Assembly (NCBI GenBank): GCA_965228975.1
Contig: OZ245851.1
Span: 1,302,001 to 1,366,000 of the forward strand
Direction: 5' to 3'
Length of the DNA: 64,000 nucleotides
Source: JAJFJD01 sp965228975
GTDB taxonomy: Bacteria > Pseudomonadota > Alphaproteobacteria > UBA8366
Of this stretch, positions 1 to 8,093 are shown piece after piece. Both the position numbers and the translations under genes were made by a program. Each line of letters starts with the position of its first letter. Within the stretch, counting starts at the first letter, position 1. A model generated the notes under the pieces. That model saw only the letters and a list, made by a program, of their open reading frames with translations. It was not told the origin of the DNA and ran no database searches.

Positions 1-294
1 GCCGGTGCGGGATGGCAGGTGCCGAGCCCGCAAGCCACGATGTTCGCCTGGGCACCGGTACCGCCGGCCTTCTCGGGTATCGGGTCGCTCGAATTCTCCA
101 AGCTGTTGCTGGAGGAGGCGAACGTGGCGGTGTCGCCCGGCGTGGGATTCGGCGAGCATGGCGAAGATCATTGCCGTCTGGCCCTGGTCGAGAACCCGCA
201 ACGGATCCGTCAGGCCGTGCGCAACATCAAGGCGTTTCTCGCCAATACGGATCGCCATCTGGAGACGCGGGAGCGCCGGGCGGTGGCAGAATGA
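1..294 (+). CDS. Aminotransferase, class I/II (AlaC or LL-DAP aminotransferase-like), 3' end
   Basis: Only the last 97 residues are in the window; the gene enters from the left edge. The fragment carries the C-terminal small-domain pattern of PLP-dependent AlaC/LL-diaminopimelate aminotransferases: a VPSPQATMFAW segment, then GVGFGEHGEDHCRLALVEN and a closing helix with RIRQAVRNI. The catalytic Lys lies upstream, outside the window. The stop codon overlaps the start of hom (ATGA at 291-294), so the two genes are translationally coupled. An AlaC-like aminotransferase next to hom, glpX and recJ is a common order in Rhodospirillales. Amino acid transamination is the likely role; the exact substrate cannot be judged from this part. 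Confidence 0.85.
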   Translation, partial: AGAGWQVPSPQATMFAWAPVPPAFSGIGSLEFSKLLLEEANVAVSPGVGFGEHGEDHCRLALVENPQRIRQAVRNIKAFLANTDRHLETRERRAVAE

Positions 295-1583
295 CCGATC
301 CCCTCAAACTCGCGATCGCCGGTCTCGGCACGGTCGGCGTCGGCACGCTGGAACTGCTGGCGAAACAGGAAGGCTTGTTGTCTCAACGGTGCGGTCGACC
401 GTTGCGCGTAACCTCAGTCTCCGCCCGCGACCGGGCGCGCGACCGGGGCGTCGACTTGTCTCCATACCAATGGTTCGACGATGCCGCGGAGATGGCGGCA
501 CGGGCCGACGCCGACGTTGTCGTCGAACTGATCGGCGGCAGCGACGGTAAGGCCAAGGACGCGACCGAGGCGGCCATCGCGGCCGGCCGCCACGTGGTGA
601 CCGCCAACAAGGCGCTGATTGCCTTGCACGGAACGGCATTGGCGGGGATTGCGGAAGAAGCGGGTGTCACGCTTGCCTACGAGGCGGCGGTGGCCGGCGC
701 CATTCCGGTCATCCGCGCAATGCGTGAAGGGCTTTCCGGCAATCGGATCAGCCGTTTGCATGGCATTCTTAACGGTACGTGCAACTATATCCTGACGACG
801 ATGCGCGAGACCGGACGCGATTTCGCCGATGTGCTGGCCGAGGCCCAGGAACTCGGTTTTGCCGAGGCGGATCCGAGTTTCGATATCGATGGCGTCGACA
901 CGGCCCACAAGCTCGCGATCCTGGCCAGTCTTGCTTTCGGCAGTAAGGTGGATTTCGACGGCGTACATGTCGAGGGTATACGCCAGATCACCGCGGAAGA
1001 CATCGCCCATGCGGAAGAACTCGGCTACCGGATCAAGCTGTTGGGCACGGCGGAAGTCACCGACGACGGCCTGCAGCAGCGGGTCCATCCGGCGATGGTA
1101 CCGCTCGATGCGCCGATCGCCTCGGTCGAAGGGGTATTGAACGCGGTCGAATCGGAGAGCGATTTCGCAGGGACCACGGTGCTGGAAGGACGTGGTGCCG
1201 GCGCGGGGCCGACCGCATCGGCCGTTGTGGGCGATATCGTCGATATCGCCTGCGACCGCCGCACGCCGACCTTCGGCGTACCGGTGTCGCAGTTGGCCGA
1301 TATCGCCTCGGCGCCGATGGAGCGGCATGTCGGTCCATATTATGTAAGATTGATGGTGTACGATAAACCGGGGGTGTTCGCGGACGTGGCGGCGATCCTG
1401 CGTGACCACGAAATTTCGATGGAAGCGGTGATTCAGCGGGCGCGCTCGGCGACCGAGGCGGTGCCGGTGGTCCTGACCACGCATGAGACACGCGAATCCT
1501 CGATGATGGGGGCGCTCGACGCCATAGCCCTATTGGATGCGGTGCATGAACGGCCCTGTGTGATAAGAATAGAACGACCGTAG
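291..1583 (+). CDS. hom: Homoserine dehydrogenase
   Basis: The 430-residue product should reduce aspartate semialdehyde to homoserine with NAD(P)H, the branch point to threonine and methionine. An N-terminal Rossmann motif (LAIAGLGTVGVGTLELL, residues about 5-21) is followed by the TANKAL segment, the NGTCNYILT motif of the catalytic domain and the EADPSFDIDGVDTAHKL signature. A C-terminal ACT domain (from about residue 345, YYVRLMVYDKPGVFADVAAI) suggests allosteric control by an amino acid, usually threonine. Length fits the ACT-containing family. The ATG at 291 was chosen because it overlaps the upstream stop and starts directly at the Rossmann fold. Confidence 0.97.
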   Translation: MTDPLKLAIAGLGTVGVGTLELLAKQEGLLSQRCGRPLRVTSVSARDRARDRGVDLSPYQWFDDAAEMAARADADVVVELIGGSDGKAKDATEAAIAAGRHVVTANKALIALHGTALAGIAEEAGVTLAYEAAVAGAIPVIRAMREGLSGNRISRLHGILNGTCNYILTTMRETGRDFADVLAEAQELGFAEADPSFDIDGVDTAHKLAILASLAFGSKVDFDGVHVEGIRQITAEDIAHAEELGYRIKLLGTAEVTDDGLQQRVHPAMVPLDAPIASVEGVLNAVESESDFAGTTVLEGRGAGAGPTASAVVGDIVDIACDRRTPTFGVPVSQLADIASAPMERHVGPYYVRLMVYDKPGVFADVAAILRDHEISMEAVIQRARSATEAVPVVLTTHETRESSMMGALDAIALLDAVHERPCVIRIERP

Positions 1584-1645
1584 GCCTTCGTGACGAAGGA
1601 CGGTAGTGGATAACGGATTGGCAGGAATTGGGGTAGGAAGTGACT

Positions 1646-2632
1646 ATGGCGACATCGGCGATCATGGAGCGAAATCTCGCGTTGGAAGCGGTTCGGGTGA
1701 CCGAAGCGGCGGCGCTTGCGGCCTCGAAATGGATGGGGCGCGGCGACGAGAAGTCGGCGGACCAAGCGGCGGTCGACGCCATGCGCGAGGCGCTCAACGG
1801 TCTCGACATTAAAGGGACGGTGGTGATCGGCGAGGGCGAGCGCGACGAAGCGCCAATGCTTTATATCGGCGAGGAAGTTGGAAACGGTGACGGGCCGGAA
1901 ATCGATATTGCGCTCGATCCGCTGGAAGGCACCACTATCACCGCCAAGGGCGGCACCAATGCGATGGCCGTGATCGCCATGGCCGAGAAAGGCAACTTCT
2001 TGAATTCGCCCGATGTCTACATGGATAAGATCGGCGTGGGCGGCGGATTGCCCGACGGTTTGGTCGATCTGGACAATTCGCCCGGCGAGAATCTGGCGGC
2101 CTTGGCTGAAGCCAAGGGCAAGAGCATCAACGACATCGTCGTCTGTATTCTCGACCGGCCGCGCCATGCGGAATTGATCAAGGCGGTCCGCGAGGCGGGC
2201 GCCCGCATCCAGCTTATCTCGGACGGCGACGTATCCGGCGTCATCGCGACCGCGCAACCCGGTAGCGGCATCGACATCTACATCGGTAGCGGCGGCGCGC
2301 CCGAAGGTGTGTTGGCGGCGGCGGCGCTGCGTTGCATCGGCGGCCAATTCCAAGGACGCTTGCTGTTCCGCAACGACGACGAACGGCAACGCGCGGTGAA
2401 CTGCGGCATCGAGGATTTCGACCGCAAATACGACCTGCTCGATCTCGCGAAGGGTGACGTCATGTTCGCGGCGACGGGGGTCACCGACGGCACGATGCTG
2501 AAGGGCGTCCGCACCTTCGCGAGCGGGGCGGAGACGCACTCGATGGTCATGCGCTCGAAGACCGGCACTGTCCGGCAAATCTCGGCGACGCATAACTTCA
2601 AACGGAAAACCTGGGCGGGGCCGAAAGGGTGA
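1646..2632 (+). CDS. glpX: Fructose-1,6-bisphosphatase class II
   Basis: This 328-residue enzyme hydrolyses fructose 1,6-bisphosphate in gluconeogenesis, and in some autotrophs also sedoheptulose bisphosphate. The GlpX signatures are visible: VVIGEGERDEAPMLYIGEEVG, the metal-binding DPLEGTTITAKGG loop, the MDKIGVGGG stretch and YIGSGGAPEGVLAAAALR. The ATG at 1646 has an AGGAAG Shine-Dalgarno six bases upstream; a GTG at 1640 would add two residues. It ends overlapping the GTG start of recJ. The hom-glpX-recJ order suggests one transcript. Confidence 0.96.
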   Translation: MATSAIMERNLALEAVRVTEAAALAASKWMGRGDEKSADQAAVDAMREALNGLDIKGTVVIGEGERDEAPMLYIGEEVGNGDGPEIDIALDPLEGTTITAKGGTNAMAVIAMAEKGNFLNSPDVYMDKIGVGGGLPDGLVDLDNSPGENLAALAEAKGKSINDIVVCILDRPRHAELIKAVREAGARIQLISDGDVSGVIATAQPGSGIDIYIGSGGAPEGVLAAAALRCIGGQFQGRLLFRNDDERQRAVNCGIEDFDRKYDLLDLAKGDVMFAATGVTDGTMLKGVRTFASGAETHSMVMRSKTGTVRQISATHNFKRKTWAGPKG

Positions 2633-4404
2633 CGCCGATGGCGCCGGCATTTCTCGGCGTCGAAAAATCCCTGCGCGGCAACCGATGGGAACTGCCCGAG
2701 GTCGACGACCGGACCGGGCTCGCGCTGGCGCAGCGCTACGGCTTGCCCGAAATCGTCGGGAGATTGATGGCGGCACGCGGGGTCGACATCGACAACGCGG
2801 AAGACTTCCTCAATCCGGTTCTGAAGCACCACCTGCCGGACCCGTCGCATCTGAACGACATGAATGCGGCGGCGGAACGTCTGGCCGTGGCAGTGCAGGG
2901 CGGACAGGTCATCGGCATCTTCGGCGACTACGACGTGGACGGCGCCACGTCATCGGCGTTGCTGCAGCGTTTTTTCAATGCCGTGGGCGCACGGACCGAG
3001 ATCTATATCCCCGACCGGATGAGCGAGGGCTATGGGCCGAACCTGCCGGGATTGCTGGCGTTGCGGGATCGCGGGGCGGCGGTCGTGATCACCGTCGACT
3101 GCGGCATCACCGCATTCGAGCCGCTCGACGGGGCTGCGCAGGAAGGGCTCGATGTCATCGTGGTCGATCATCACGTGGCCGAACCCCGGTTGCCGACGGC
3201 CGCCGCCGTGGTGAATCCCAACCGCCTGGACGATGACAGCCCGCACGGGTCGCTGGCCGCGGTCGGTGTGGCCTTCCTCTTGGTGGTCGCGGTCAACCGG
3301 GCGCTGCGCGGTGCCGGATGGTATGCCGAACGCCCGGAGCCGAACCTGCTGCAATGGCTCGATCTGGTGGCCCTCGGAACCGTGTGCGACGTGGTGCCCT
3401 TGAACGGTCTCAACCGCACGCTGGTGACCCAAGGGCTCAAGGTGATGGGTCGCCGGGGAAATGCCGGGATCGCCGCATTGGCCGACGTGGCGGGCATCAA
3501 CGAGACGCTGGAAGCCTATCACGCCGGCTTCTTGCTCGGGCCGCGCGTCAACGCGGGCGGGCGGGTCGGCGAATCCTGGCTCGGCGCGGCGCTGTTGAGC
3601 ACATCCGATATCGAAGAAGCCCAAGCCTACGCCATCCGGCTGGACGCCTACAATCAGGAGCGCCGTGCGATCGAAACCGCGTGCCTGGAGCAGGCGATCG
3701 AACAGGTCGAGCGCGACGGCATGACCGATGGGCTGGTCTACGCGTCGTCGGCGGACTGGCATCCGGGCGTGATCGGCATCGTCGCCGGCCGCCTGCGCGA
3801 GCGTTACAACCGTCCGGCTTGCGTCGTGGCGATGGAGGACGGCGTCGGCAAGGGGTCGGGCCGGTCCGTGCGCGGGGTCGACCTGGGGGCGGCCGTCATC
3901 GCGGCGCGGCAGTCGGACCTTCTGCTGAACGGCGGCGGGCACAAGATGGCGGCGGGATTCACCGTCGCCCAGGACAAAGAAGATGCCTTCCGCGCTTTTC
4001 TGGCCGAGCGTATCGCGAGCGATGCCGGCCCGGACGGCCTGACGCCGAGCCTTCGTCTTGACGGAGCACTGGATGCGGCGGGGGCGAGCATCGACCTGGT
4101 GCACGCGATGGAGCGGCTGGCGCCGTTCGGGGCCGGCAATTCGCGGCCGCGCTTCGCCCTGCCGTCGGCGCGGGTCCTCAACGCCGATGTGGTTGGGGCC
4201 AACCACGTGCGCTGTTTTCTGGGCGGTGAGGGGCGCGGGCGGTTGAAGGCGATTGCCTTCCGCGCGGTCGGGGAACCGCTTGGCGATGCGCTGCTGAAGT
4301 CGACCGGCTTGCCGATGCATCTGGCCGGGCAGATCAAGATCGACCGTTGGCAGGGGCGCGAATCGGTCCAGTTCATTATCGACGATGGGGCCGTCCAAGC
4401 CTGA
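2629..4404 (+). CDS. recJ: Single-stranded-DNA-specific exonuclease RecJ
   Basis: RecJ is a 5'-3' ssDNA exonuclease in RecF-pathway recombination and mismatch repair. The 591-residue product has the DHH-family motifs in order: GDYDVDGATSS (about residue 99), VDCGIT, VVDHHVAE (DHH motif) and, in the DHHA1 domain, a NGGGHKMAAGFTV segment, followed by an OB-fold C-terminus. The GTG start overlaps the glpX stop (GTGA); ATG at 2638 is the alternative. It is the last gene of the run that starts before the window. Confidence 0.96.
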   Translation: MTPMAPAFLGVEKSLRGNRWELPEVDDRTGLALAQRYGLPEIVGRLMAARGVDIDNAEDFLNPVLKHHLPDPSHLNDMNAAAERLAVAVQGGQVIGIFGDYDVDGATSSALLQRFFNAVGARTEIYIPDRMSEGYGPNLPGLLALRDRGAAVVITVDCGITAFEPLDGAAQEGLDVIVVDHHVAEPRLPTAAAVVNPNRLDDDSPHGSLAAVGVAFLLVVAVNRALRGAGWYAERPEPNLLQWLDLVALGTVCDVVPLNGLNRTLVTQGLKVMGRRGNAGIAALADVAGINETLEAYHAGFLLGPRVNAGGRVGESWLGAALLSTSDIEEAQAYAIRLDAYNQERRAIETACLEQAIEQVERDGMTDGLVYASSADWHPGVIGIVAGRLRERYNRPACVVAMEDGVGKGSGRSVRGVDLGAAVIAARQSDLLLNGGGHKMAAGFTVAQDKEDAFRAFLAERIASDAGPDGLTPSLRLDGALDAAGASIDLVHAMERLAPFGAGNSRPRFALPSARVLNADVVGANHVRCFLGGEGRGRLKAIAFRAVGEPLGDALLKSTGLPMHLAGQIKIDRWQGRESVQFIIDDGAVQA

Positions 4405-4417
4405 CGCCCCGGTGTCC

Positions 4418-4452
4418 TCAAAAAAAGACCGGCGGGTGGTGAAACCCGCCGG
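4418..4452 (-). terminator. Rho-independent terminator for flgE
   Basis: A nine-base-pair GC-rich stem (CCGGCGGGT at 4429-4437 with ACCCGCCGG at 4444-4452) is followed, on the minus strand, by a run of T (seven A at 4420-4426 on the plus strand). It lies just past the flgE stop and so ends the leftward transcript. The stem may also stall rightward transcription from recJ, which would then lack the T-run. Confidence 0.8.
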
Positions 4453-4495
4453 AGTTGGGGAGGAGGCAGGTGCGGGATGCACCCACCGCACGAAA

Positions 4496-5731
4496 TTACT
4501 GTTTGAGCTGGGTGGCGACCTGCGCCATCTCCTCGATCGCGGTGTAGGCCTGGACCGCGGTCGAATAGCTCTGCTGCGTGATGATCATTTTGTTGAACTC
4601 GGTCGCGATGTCGGTGGTCGACTGTTCCAGTGCGCCCGGCGAGAAACTGCCGAAGCTGGTCAGGTCCGCTTCGAATAATCGCAGGTCGCCGGCGGCGTCG
4701 CTGAGCGCGAAATGAGTCCCGCTGCGCAGCGCCAACTCGTTCGGGTTGGGCACGCTGGCCAACGGCAGCTTGTAGAGCGCCCGGGTCTGCCCGTTCGAGA
4801 ACAGGCCCTGCAGAATGCCGTCTTCGTCGAAGGAGACCGACTGCAACGTCCCCGCCTCGATACCGTTCTGTGTCGTGTTGATAACGGTAAAGTTGCCGCC
4901 GAATTCGTTGACGCCGGTCATGTCGACCGCGACGGTTGTGGCGCCGCCTGCGCCGAAGTCCAAGCCGATCGGCTGGCTGGTCGGCGTCACCAGGACGCCG
5001 GCGGGATCGAAATTCAACGTCGCGGCCGCGCCGGCGGTTACCGTGCCGGTCGGGCTGGTGACCGCCAGGTCCCAGGTATTGACCGCGGCGTTCTTGGTGA
5101 ATTGCAGATCCACGCTGTGCACCACACCCAGGTTGTCGACCACCGGGATCGACGTGCTGCGCACGGTGCCCGTGGGCGCGGTCGCCGGCAGGACGGCCCG
5201 AAGCGCGGCCGCCGTTGTGGCGACCGGATCGAACTGTGCCGAATCCTGATCCACTCGGATGGCATCGAGGCTCGATACATCGTCGGTCGCGGCGAAGGTG
5301 CCTGCCGGACTGGCTCGCCATCCGAGCACGAAGTTGCCCGTCGTATCGATCAGATAGGCCTCTTCGGTGGCGCCGTTGAGTACGCTGGTGACGCTGAAGT
5401 CGCCGGCGCGGCTCAACTGATACTCGCCGGAACCGTCTTGCTCCGTATTGCTGACGAAGAACCCGTTGCCGTTGATCGCGACGTTGAGGTCGTTGCCGGT
5501 TTGTTCGAGCAGGCCCTGTTTGTTGACGAAATGCGTGATGGTCGGCCGGATCCCGCCGAGGCTCGGGAAGTCGTCCCCCACCGTTTGCGTCAGGACCTCG
5601 CTGAACCGCGTATCGGCCGCCTTGAATCCCGGGGTGACCGAATTGGCGATGTTCTCGCTGATCACCTGGAAGGCCTGGCTCTGGCTTCGAATCGCGGCGA
5701 TCGGGGCGGCGAACAGGGTCGAGAAGGTCAT
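4496..5731 (-). CDS. flgE: Flagellar hook protein FlgE
   Basis: The 411-residue protein builds the flagellar hook. It opens with the conserved rod/hook N-terminal region (SQAFQVISENIANSVTPGFKA, residues about 17-37), has the NDLNVAINGNGFFVSN beta segment, a central variable region rich in Thr and Gly, and the C-terminal heptad region (ALEQSTTDIATEFNKMIITQQSYSTAVQAYTAIEEM). No other flagellar gene is in the window, so this is an isolated copy. A candidate sigma-54 promoter lies upstream (5836-5852) and a terminator follows the stop, so it appears to be a single-gene unit. It could be a second hook paralog; FlgE is preferred over FlgF/FlgG because of its length and central insert. Confidence 0.88.
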   Translation of the reverse strand: MTFSTLFAAPIAAIRSQSQAFQVISENIANSVTPGFKAADTRFSEVLTQTVGDDFPSLGGIRPTITHFVNKQGLLEQTGNDLNVAINGNGFFVSNTEQDGSGEYQLSRAGDFSVTSVLNGATEEAYLIDTTGNFVLGWRASPAGTFAATDDVSSLDAIRVDQDSAQFDPVATTAAALRAVLPATAPTGTVRSTSIPVVDNLGVVHSVDLQFTKNAAVNTWDLAVTSPTGTVTAGAAATLNFDPAGVLVTPTSQPIGLDFGAGGATTVAVDMTGVNEFGGNFTVINTTQNGIEAGTLQSVSFDEDGILQGLFSNGQTRALYKLPLASVPNPNELALRSGTHFALSDAAGDLRLFEADLTSFGSFSPGALEQSTTDIATEFNKMIITQQSYSTAVQAYTAIEEMAQVATQLKQ

Positions 5732-6117
5732 TCAGCATCTCCGGCGATGTCGCGGCCCGGTGGGCGTCCGGCGGATGGGGAGGGACATCTGCGGCGAACG
5801 CCCAAAGGGGCAACGGATTGTTATGGCCGGAAAGCTGCAAGCCGGATGCCAATCCGCGGCGGATATGGGGGTGGGCGAAAATCAGTAATTTCAGTGTGTT
5901 ATGCGTAGTCCGCAGCTGCGCGGAAAAAGGGCCAGGCAGAATCTGACGGCTCGGCGGCCCCCGCCGGGCAGGATTTGCCGCCACCGCGACGGTCCGGCGG
6001 CGCATGCGGGACGGCAGATGCCGGGCCGGGCCGGCGGGTATCGCCGGTGGCAAGGCCGTAAAGCCGCTTGACCTGGGGCGGCGGGACCAGTAAACCACCC
6101 GCGCGAAGACGCACCGC
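5732..6117. other. Intergenic region between flgE and tRNA-Glu
   Basis: About 390 bases with no convincing gene. The left half carries the candidate flgE promoter. The right half is very GC-rich and precedes the tRNA gene; short open frames here show no recognisable protein. Confidence 0.6.
5836..5852 (-). promoter_or_regulatory. Candidate sigma-54 (-24/-12) promoter of flgE
   Basis: Read on the minus strand the sequence is TTGGCATCCGGCTTGCA, with GG and GC separated by ten bases as in the -24/-12 consensus YTGGCACGNNNNTTGCW. It sits 105 bases upstream of the flgE start. Hook genes in Alphaproteobacteria such as Caulobacter are commonly sigma-54 dependent, which makes the match plausible, but no start site has been measured. 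Confidence 0.5.
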
Positions 6118-6193
6118 GACCCCATCGTCTAGAGGCCTAGGACACCGGCCTTTCACGCCGGCAACACGGGTTCGAATCCCGTTGGGGTCGCCA
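6118..6193 (+). tRNA. tRNA-Glu (anticodon UUC)
   Basis: The 76-base gene folds as a full cloverleaf. The acceptor stem GACCCCA pairs with TGGGGTC, the anticodon stem CCGGC pairs with GCCGG around the loop CTTTCAC (anticodon TTC), and the T arm contains GGTTCGAATCC. The discriminator base is G and the CCA end is encoded (6191-6193). Confidence 0.97.
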
Positions 6194-6246
6194 TTTTCCT
6201 CAGAAAAATTCCGTAGGGCGGCTCACACAGCGGGCCGATAGAACCC

Positions 6247-6891
6247 TCACGCCGGCAATCCGCGGCCGAGATTGGCCACTTCTAGGATCCATGTGGCGGC
6301 GCCGGCCCAATACATCACGCGGATCAATACGTGTTCCCTGAAGACGGCCGTAATTGGAATCAGCGGTTTGAGTAGTACAGATCCAGCAAATGCCCATGTC
6401 GTTGGAATATTCACGACAATAATTCCAAATACTAATAACCAGGTATTATCAAAATAGTAGGATCCTATAAATACAAGCGCCAAACAAATCGCCCACGGTA
6501 TTAGCCGTTTCCACTCGATCTGATCGAAGTTATTTTCCATTCTGTCGACCAGCGCCATATAGTCCGGGTCGGCGTCCATCCTTTCCAGCGCGTCTTCCGT
6601 TGGCAGCCCGGCGAAGTGATTGTCGTAGTAGAATTTGACGCTGCGGGCGATCCGCCAGTGCCAGAAAATCTTTCTGAGGGTTGAAGCTTCGGCTTGCACA
6701 CCGAGCCAAGCACCGAAATTCGCAAGCCGATCTCTCCCGACCAAGTCGAGCGCGGCCAGGATGAGACAAAATCCCGCAAGGGTCTTTCCCGCGAGGGCCC
6801 ACCAGTACCACCGCAGGCCAAATACAACATGGTCGCGATCCAGGCTTCCGTCCCACCAGCTTGCCATCAAGTCGTTCAAGGGCCGCTCCAC
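6247..6891 (-). CDS. Hypothetical membrane protein
   Basis: I do not recognise this 214-residue protein. It has about four hydrophobic segments (residues about 28-51, 130-148, 151-174 and 187-207) with a charged middle part (about 70-128) that is likely cytoplasmic and partly helical. The start used is a GTG; an ATG eight codons further in (6867) is equally possible, and neither has a clear Shine-Dalgarno. The gene is more AT-rich around 6380-6500 than its neighbours and stands alone between the tRNA and a 580-base gap, which may point to acquisition beside a tRNA, though no integrase or attachment repeat is visible. Confidence 0.6.
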   Translation of the reverse strand: MERPLNDLMASWWDGSLDRDHVVFGLRWYWWALAGKTLAGFCLILAALDLVGRDRLANFGAWLGVQAEASTLRKIFWHWRIARSVKFYYDNHFAGLPTEDALERMDADPDYMALVDRMENNFDQIEWKRLIPWAICLALVFIGSYYFDNTWLLVFGIIVVNIPTTWAFAGSVLLKPLIPITAVFREHVLIRVMYWAGAATWILEVANLGRGLPA

Positions 6892-7473
6892 GCCTACCGC
6901 ACTACGGGTGATATCCGAGACGCTACACTACGAGACTTTGGGCAAACTATGGAAATGCCCCATTGATCGTGGCCGCTTCCATATCTTGGGACACGGACGC
7001 CCGCGGATATGCCGACAGCGCCAAGGTGACGGCGAACGCGTGGTCCAGGTGCTATCGATATCGGGCTTTATAAAGATGGTTACACGCATTAGAAGTGTAT
7101 TTTTAATTAGCTCAATTCAAACGAGAGTAGATGGAAACAAACGGGATTCTTTCGATTGTATTCGTCACAGTGCATCGTCCTTGGCGTGACGTATGGTGCG
7201 GCAAAGCGCCGCTCTATTCGGAAATTCGCTGACCTGCGTCTCGACACGGCTGGTTGTCATCGCCACATGGATCCGAACGTCCCGGTTCCGCGTTGCTCTC
7301 GAGGTCGGCACACCGGTCGGCCCTTTTGATTCGACACGCCCCAAAACCAGCGGTTCCGATTTCGGCGTTGTGAACACCGATTGCCCTGGCTTCGGCCGGG
7401 GGTGCTTTGCGATCGAATTTTCGACCGTCCGCCCACCGCGCTGCTGCGCACTAAATGGAATTACTGATTAAGC
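6892..7473. other. Long intergenic region, no gene recognised
   Basis: About 580 bases. The centre (about 7060-7160) is AT-rich and could hold promoters. Short open frames on both strands lack ribosome sites and low-complexity-free conserved sequence, so none is called. Confidence 0.5.
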
Positions 7474-7860
7474 ATGAGAAAGAAAAAGACACCGCACCCT
7501 GTCGACGTTCATGTCGGGAAGGGGGTCCGCAGTCGCCGTATCTTGCGTGGCATGACGCAGGCGGTCCTTGCCGAGCAAATCGGACTGACATTTCAGCAAT
7601 TGCAGAAATACGAGAGCGGCGCGAATCGCATAAGCGCCAGCCGTCTCTGGGAAATCGCACAGATTCTGGATGTGCCGGTCGCGTCTTTCTTCGACGGCAT
7701 CGAGCCGGGAGCCTCAGGTACCGAAGACCTGCCTGAGATCCGATCGCTACCCGACGCCGAAATGTTGGAAACGGCCAAGGTCGTGCAAGAACTGCCCCGG
7801 AGCCTGCAGAAGGAAATGCAAGGCCTTATCCGCTCGCTCGCCGAGGCGACGGGAGCTTAG
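7474..7860 (+). CDS. XRE-family transcriptional regulator
   Basis: The 128-residue protein has a Cro/CI-type helix-turn-helix at residues about 15-70 (VRSRRILRGMTQAVLAEQIGLTFQQLQKYESGANRISASRLWEIAQIL), with the usual Q-x-x-x-A turn and the conserved LQKYE recognition helix. A short C-terminal part follows. Such single-domain regulators are frequent in Rhodospirillales and Rhizobiales. No target can be assigned; it lies upstream of the catabolic cluster on the opposite strand to most of it. Confidence 0.88.
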   Translation: MRKKKTPHPVDVHVGKGVRSRRILRGMTQAVLAEQIGLTFQQLQKYESGANRISASRLWEIAQILDVPVASFFDGIEPGASGTEDLPEIRSLPDAEMLETAKVVQELPRSLQKEMQGLIRSLAEATGA

Positions 7861-7911
7861 GCCGGGCACGTCCTGGGCGGCGCCGATGGTCCGTTAGGGA
7901 CCGGCCAACCC

Positions 7912-8010
7912 TTACACATCCACCTGCAGCGCCGCGATCCGGTCTTCGTCCAACTCGACGCGGAGGCCCGCCCCGCGGCGCACATAAGCGCGACCGGCGC
8001 CGCCTGCTGG
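7912..8010 (-). pseudogene. 3' remnant of an enolase-superfamily gene
   Basis: Read on the minus strand, this stretch encodes a tail GAGLRVELDEDRIAALQVDV followed by a stop. The intact enolase-superfamily gene at 8977-10143 ends GPGLGVTLDEDRIAALRVDV. At DNA level 52 of 59 bases match across 7912-7970 versus 8977-9035, including a perfect 29-base block. There is no start codon or upstream body of such a gene, so this is the leftover end of a second, closely related copy. The left edge of similarity (here about 8010) is approximate. Confidence 0.8.
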
Positions 8011-8038
8011 ACTCGCACGAAGGTTTGCGGTGCAATTA

Positions 8039-8060
8039 CGGAACGGGCTTGCCCGTTCCG
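8039..8060. repeat. Perfect 22-base palindrome
   Basis: CGGAACGGGC at 8039-8048 is followed by TT and then its exact reverse complement GCCCGTTCCG at 8051-8060. It lies 34 bases upstream of the NMT1-like start and beside the enolase remnant. No T-run follows, so it is not a standard terminator; an operator or a cruciform is possible. Confidence 0.6.
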
Positions 8061-8093
8061 CTTGGTTGTCATCACGTGACGAGGAATGCCGCT

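Noticed and set aside
6118..6891. Genomic-island integration at tRNA-Glu
   Set aside because: The neighbouring membrane gene is compositionally odd, but I see no integrase gene and no repeat of the tRNA 3' end downstream.
7193..7471. 92-codon frame before the xre gene
   Set aside because: Composition is unlike nearby genes, no ribosome site, and no family features.
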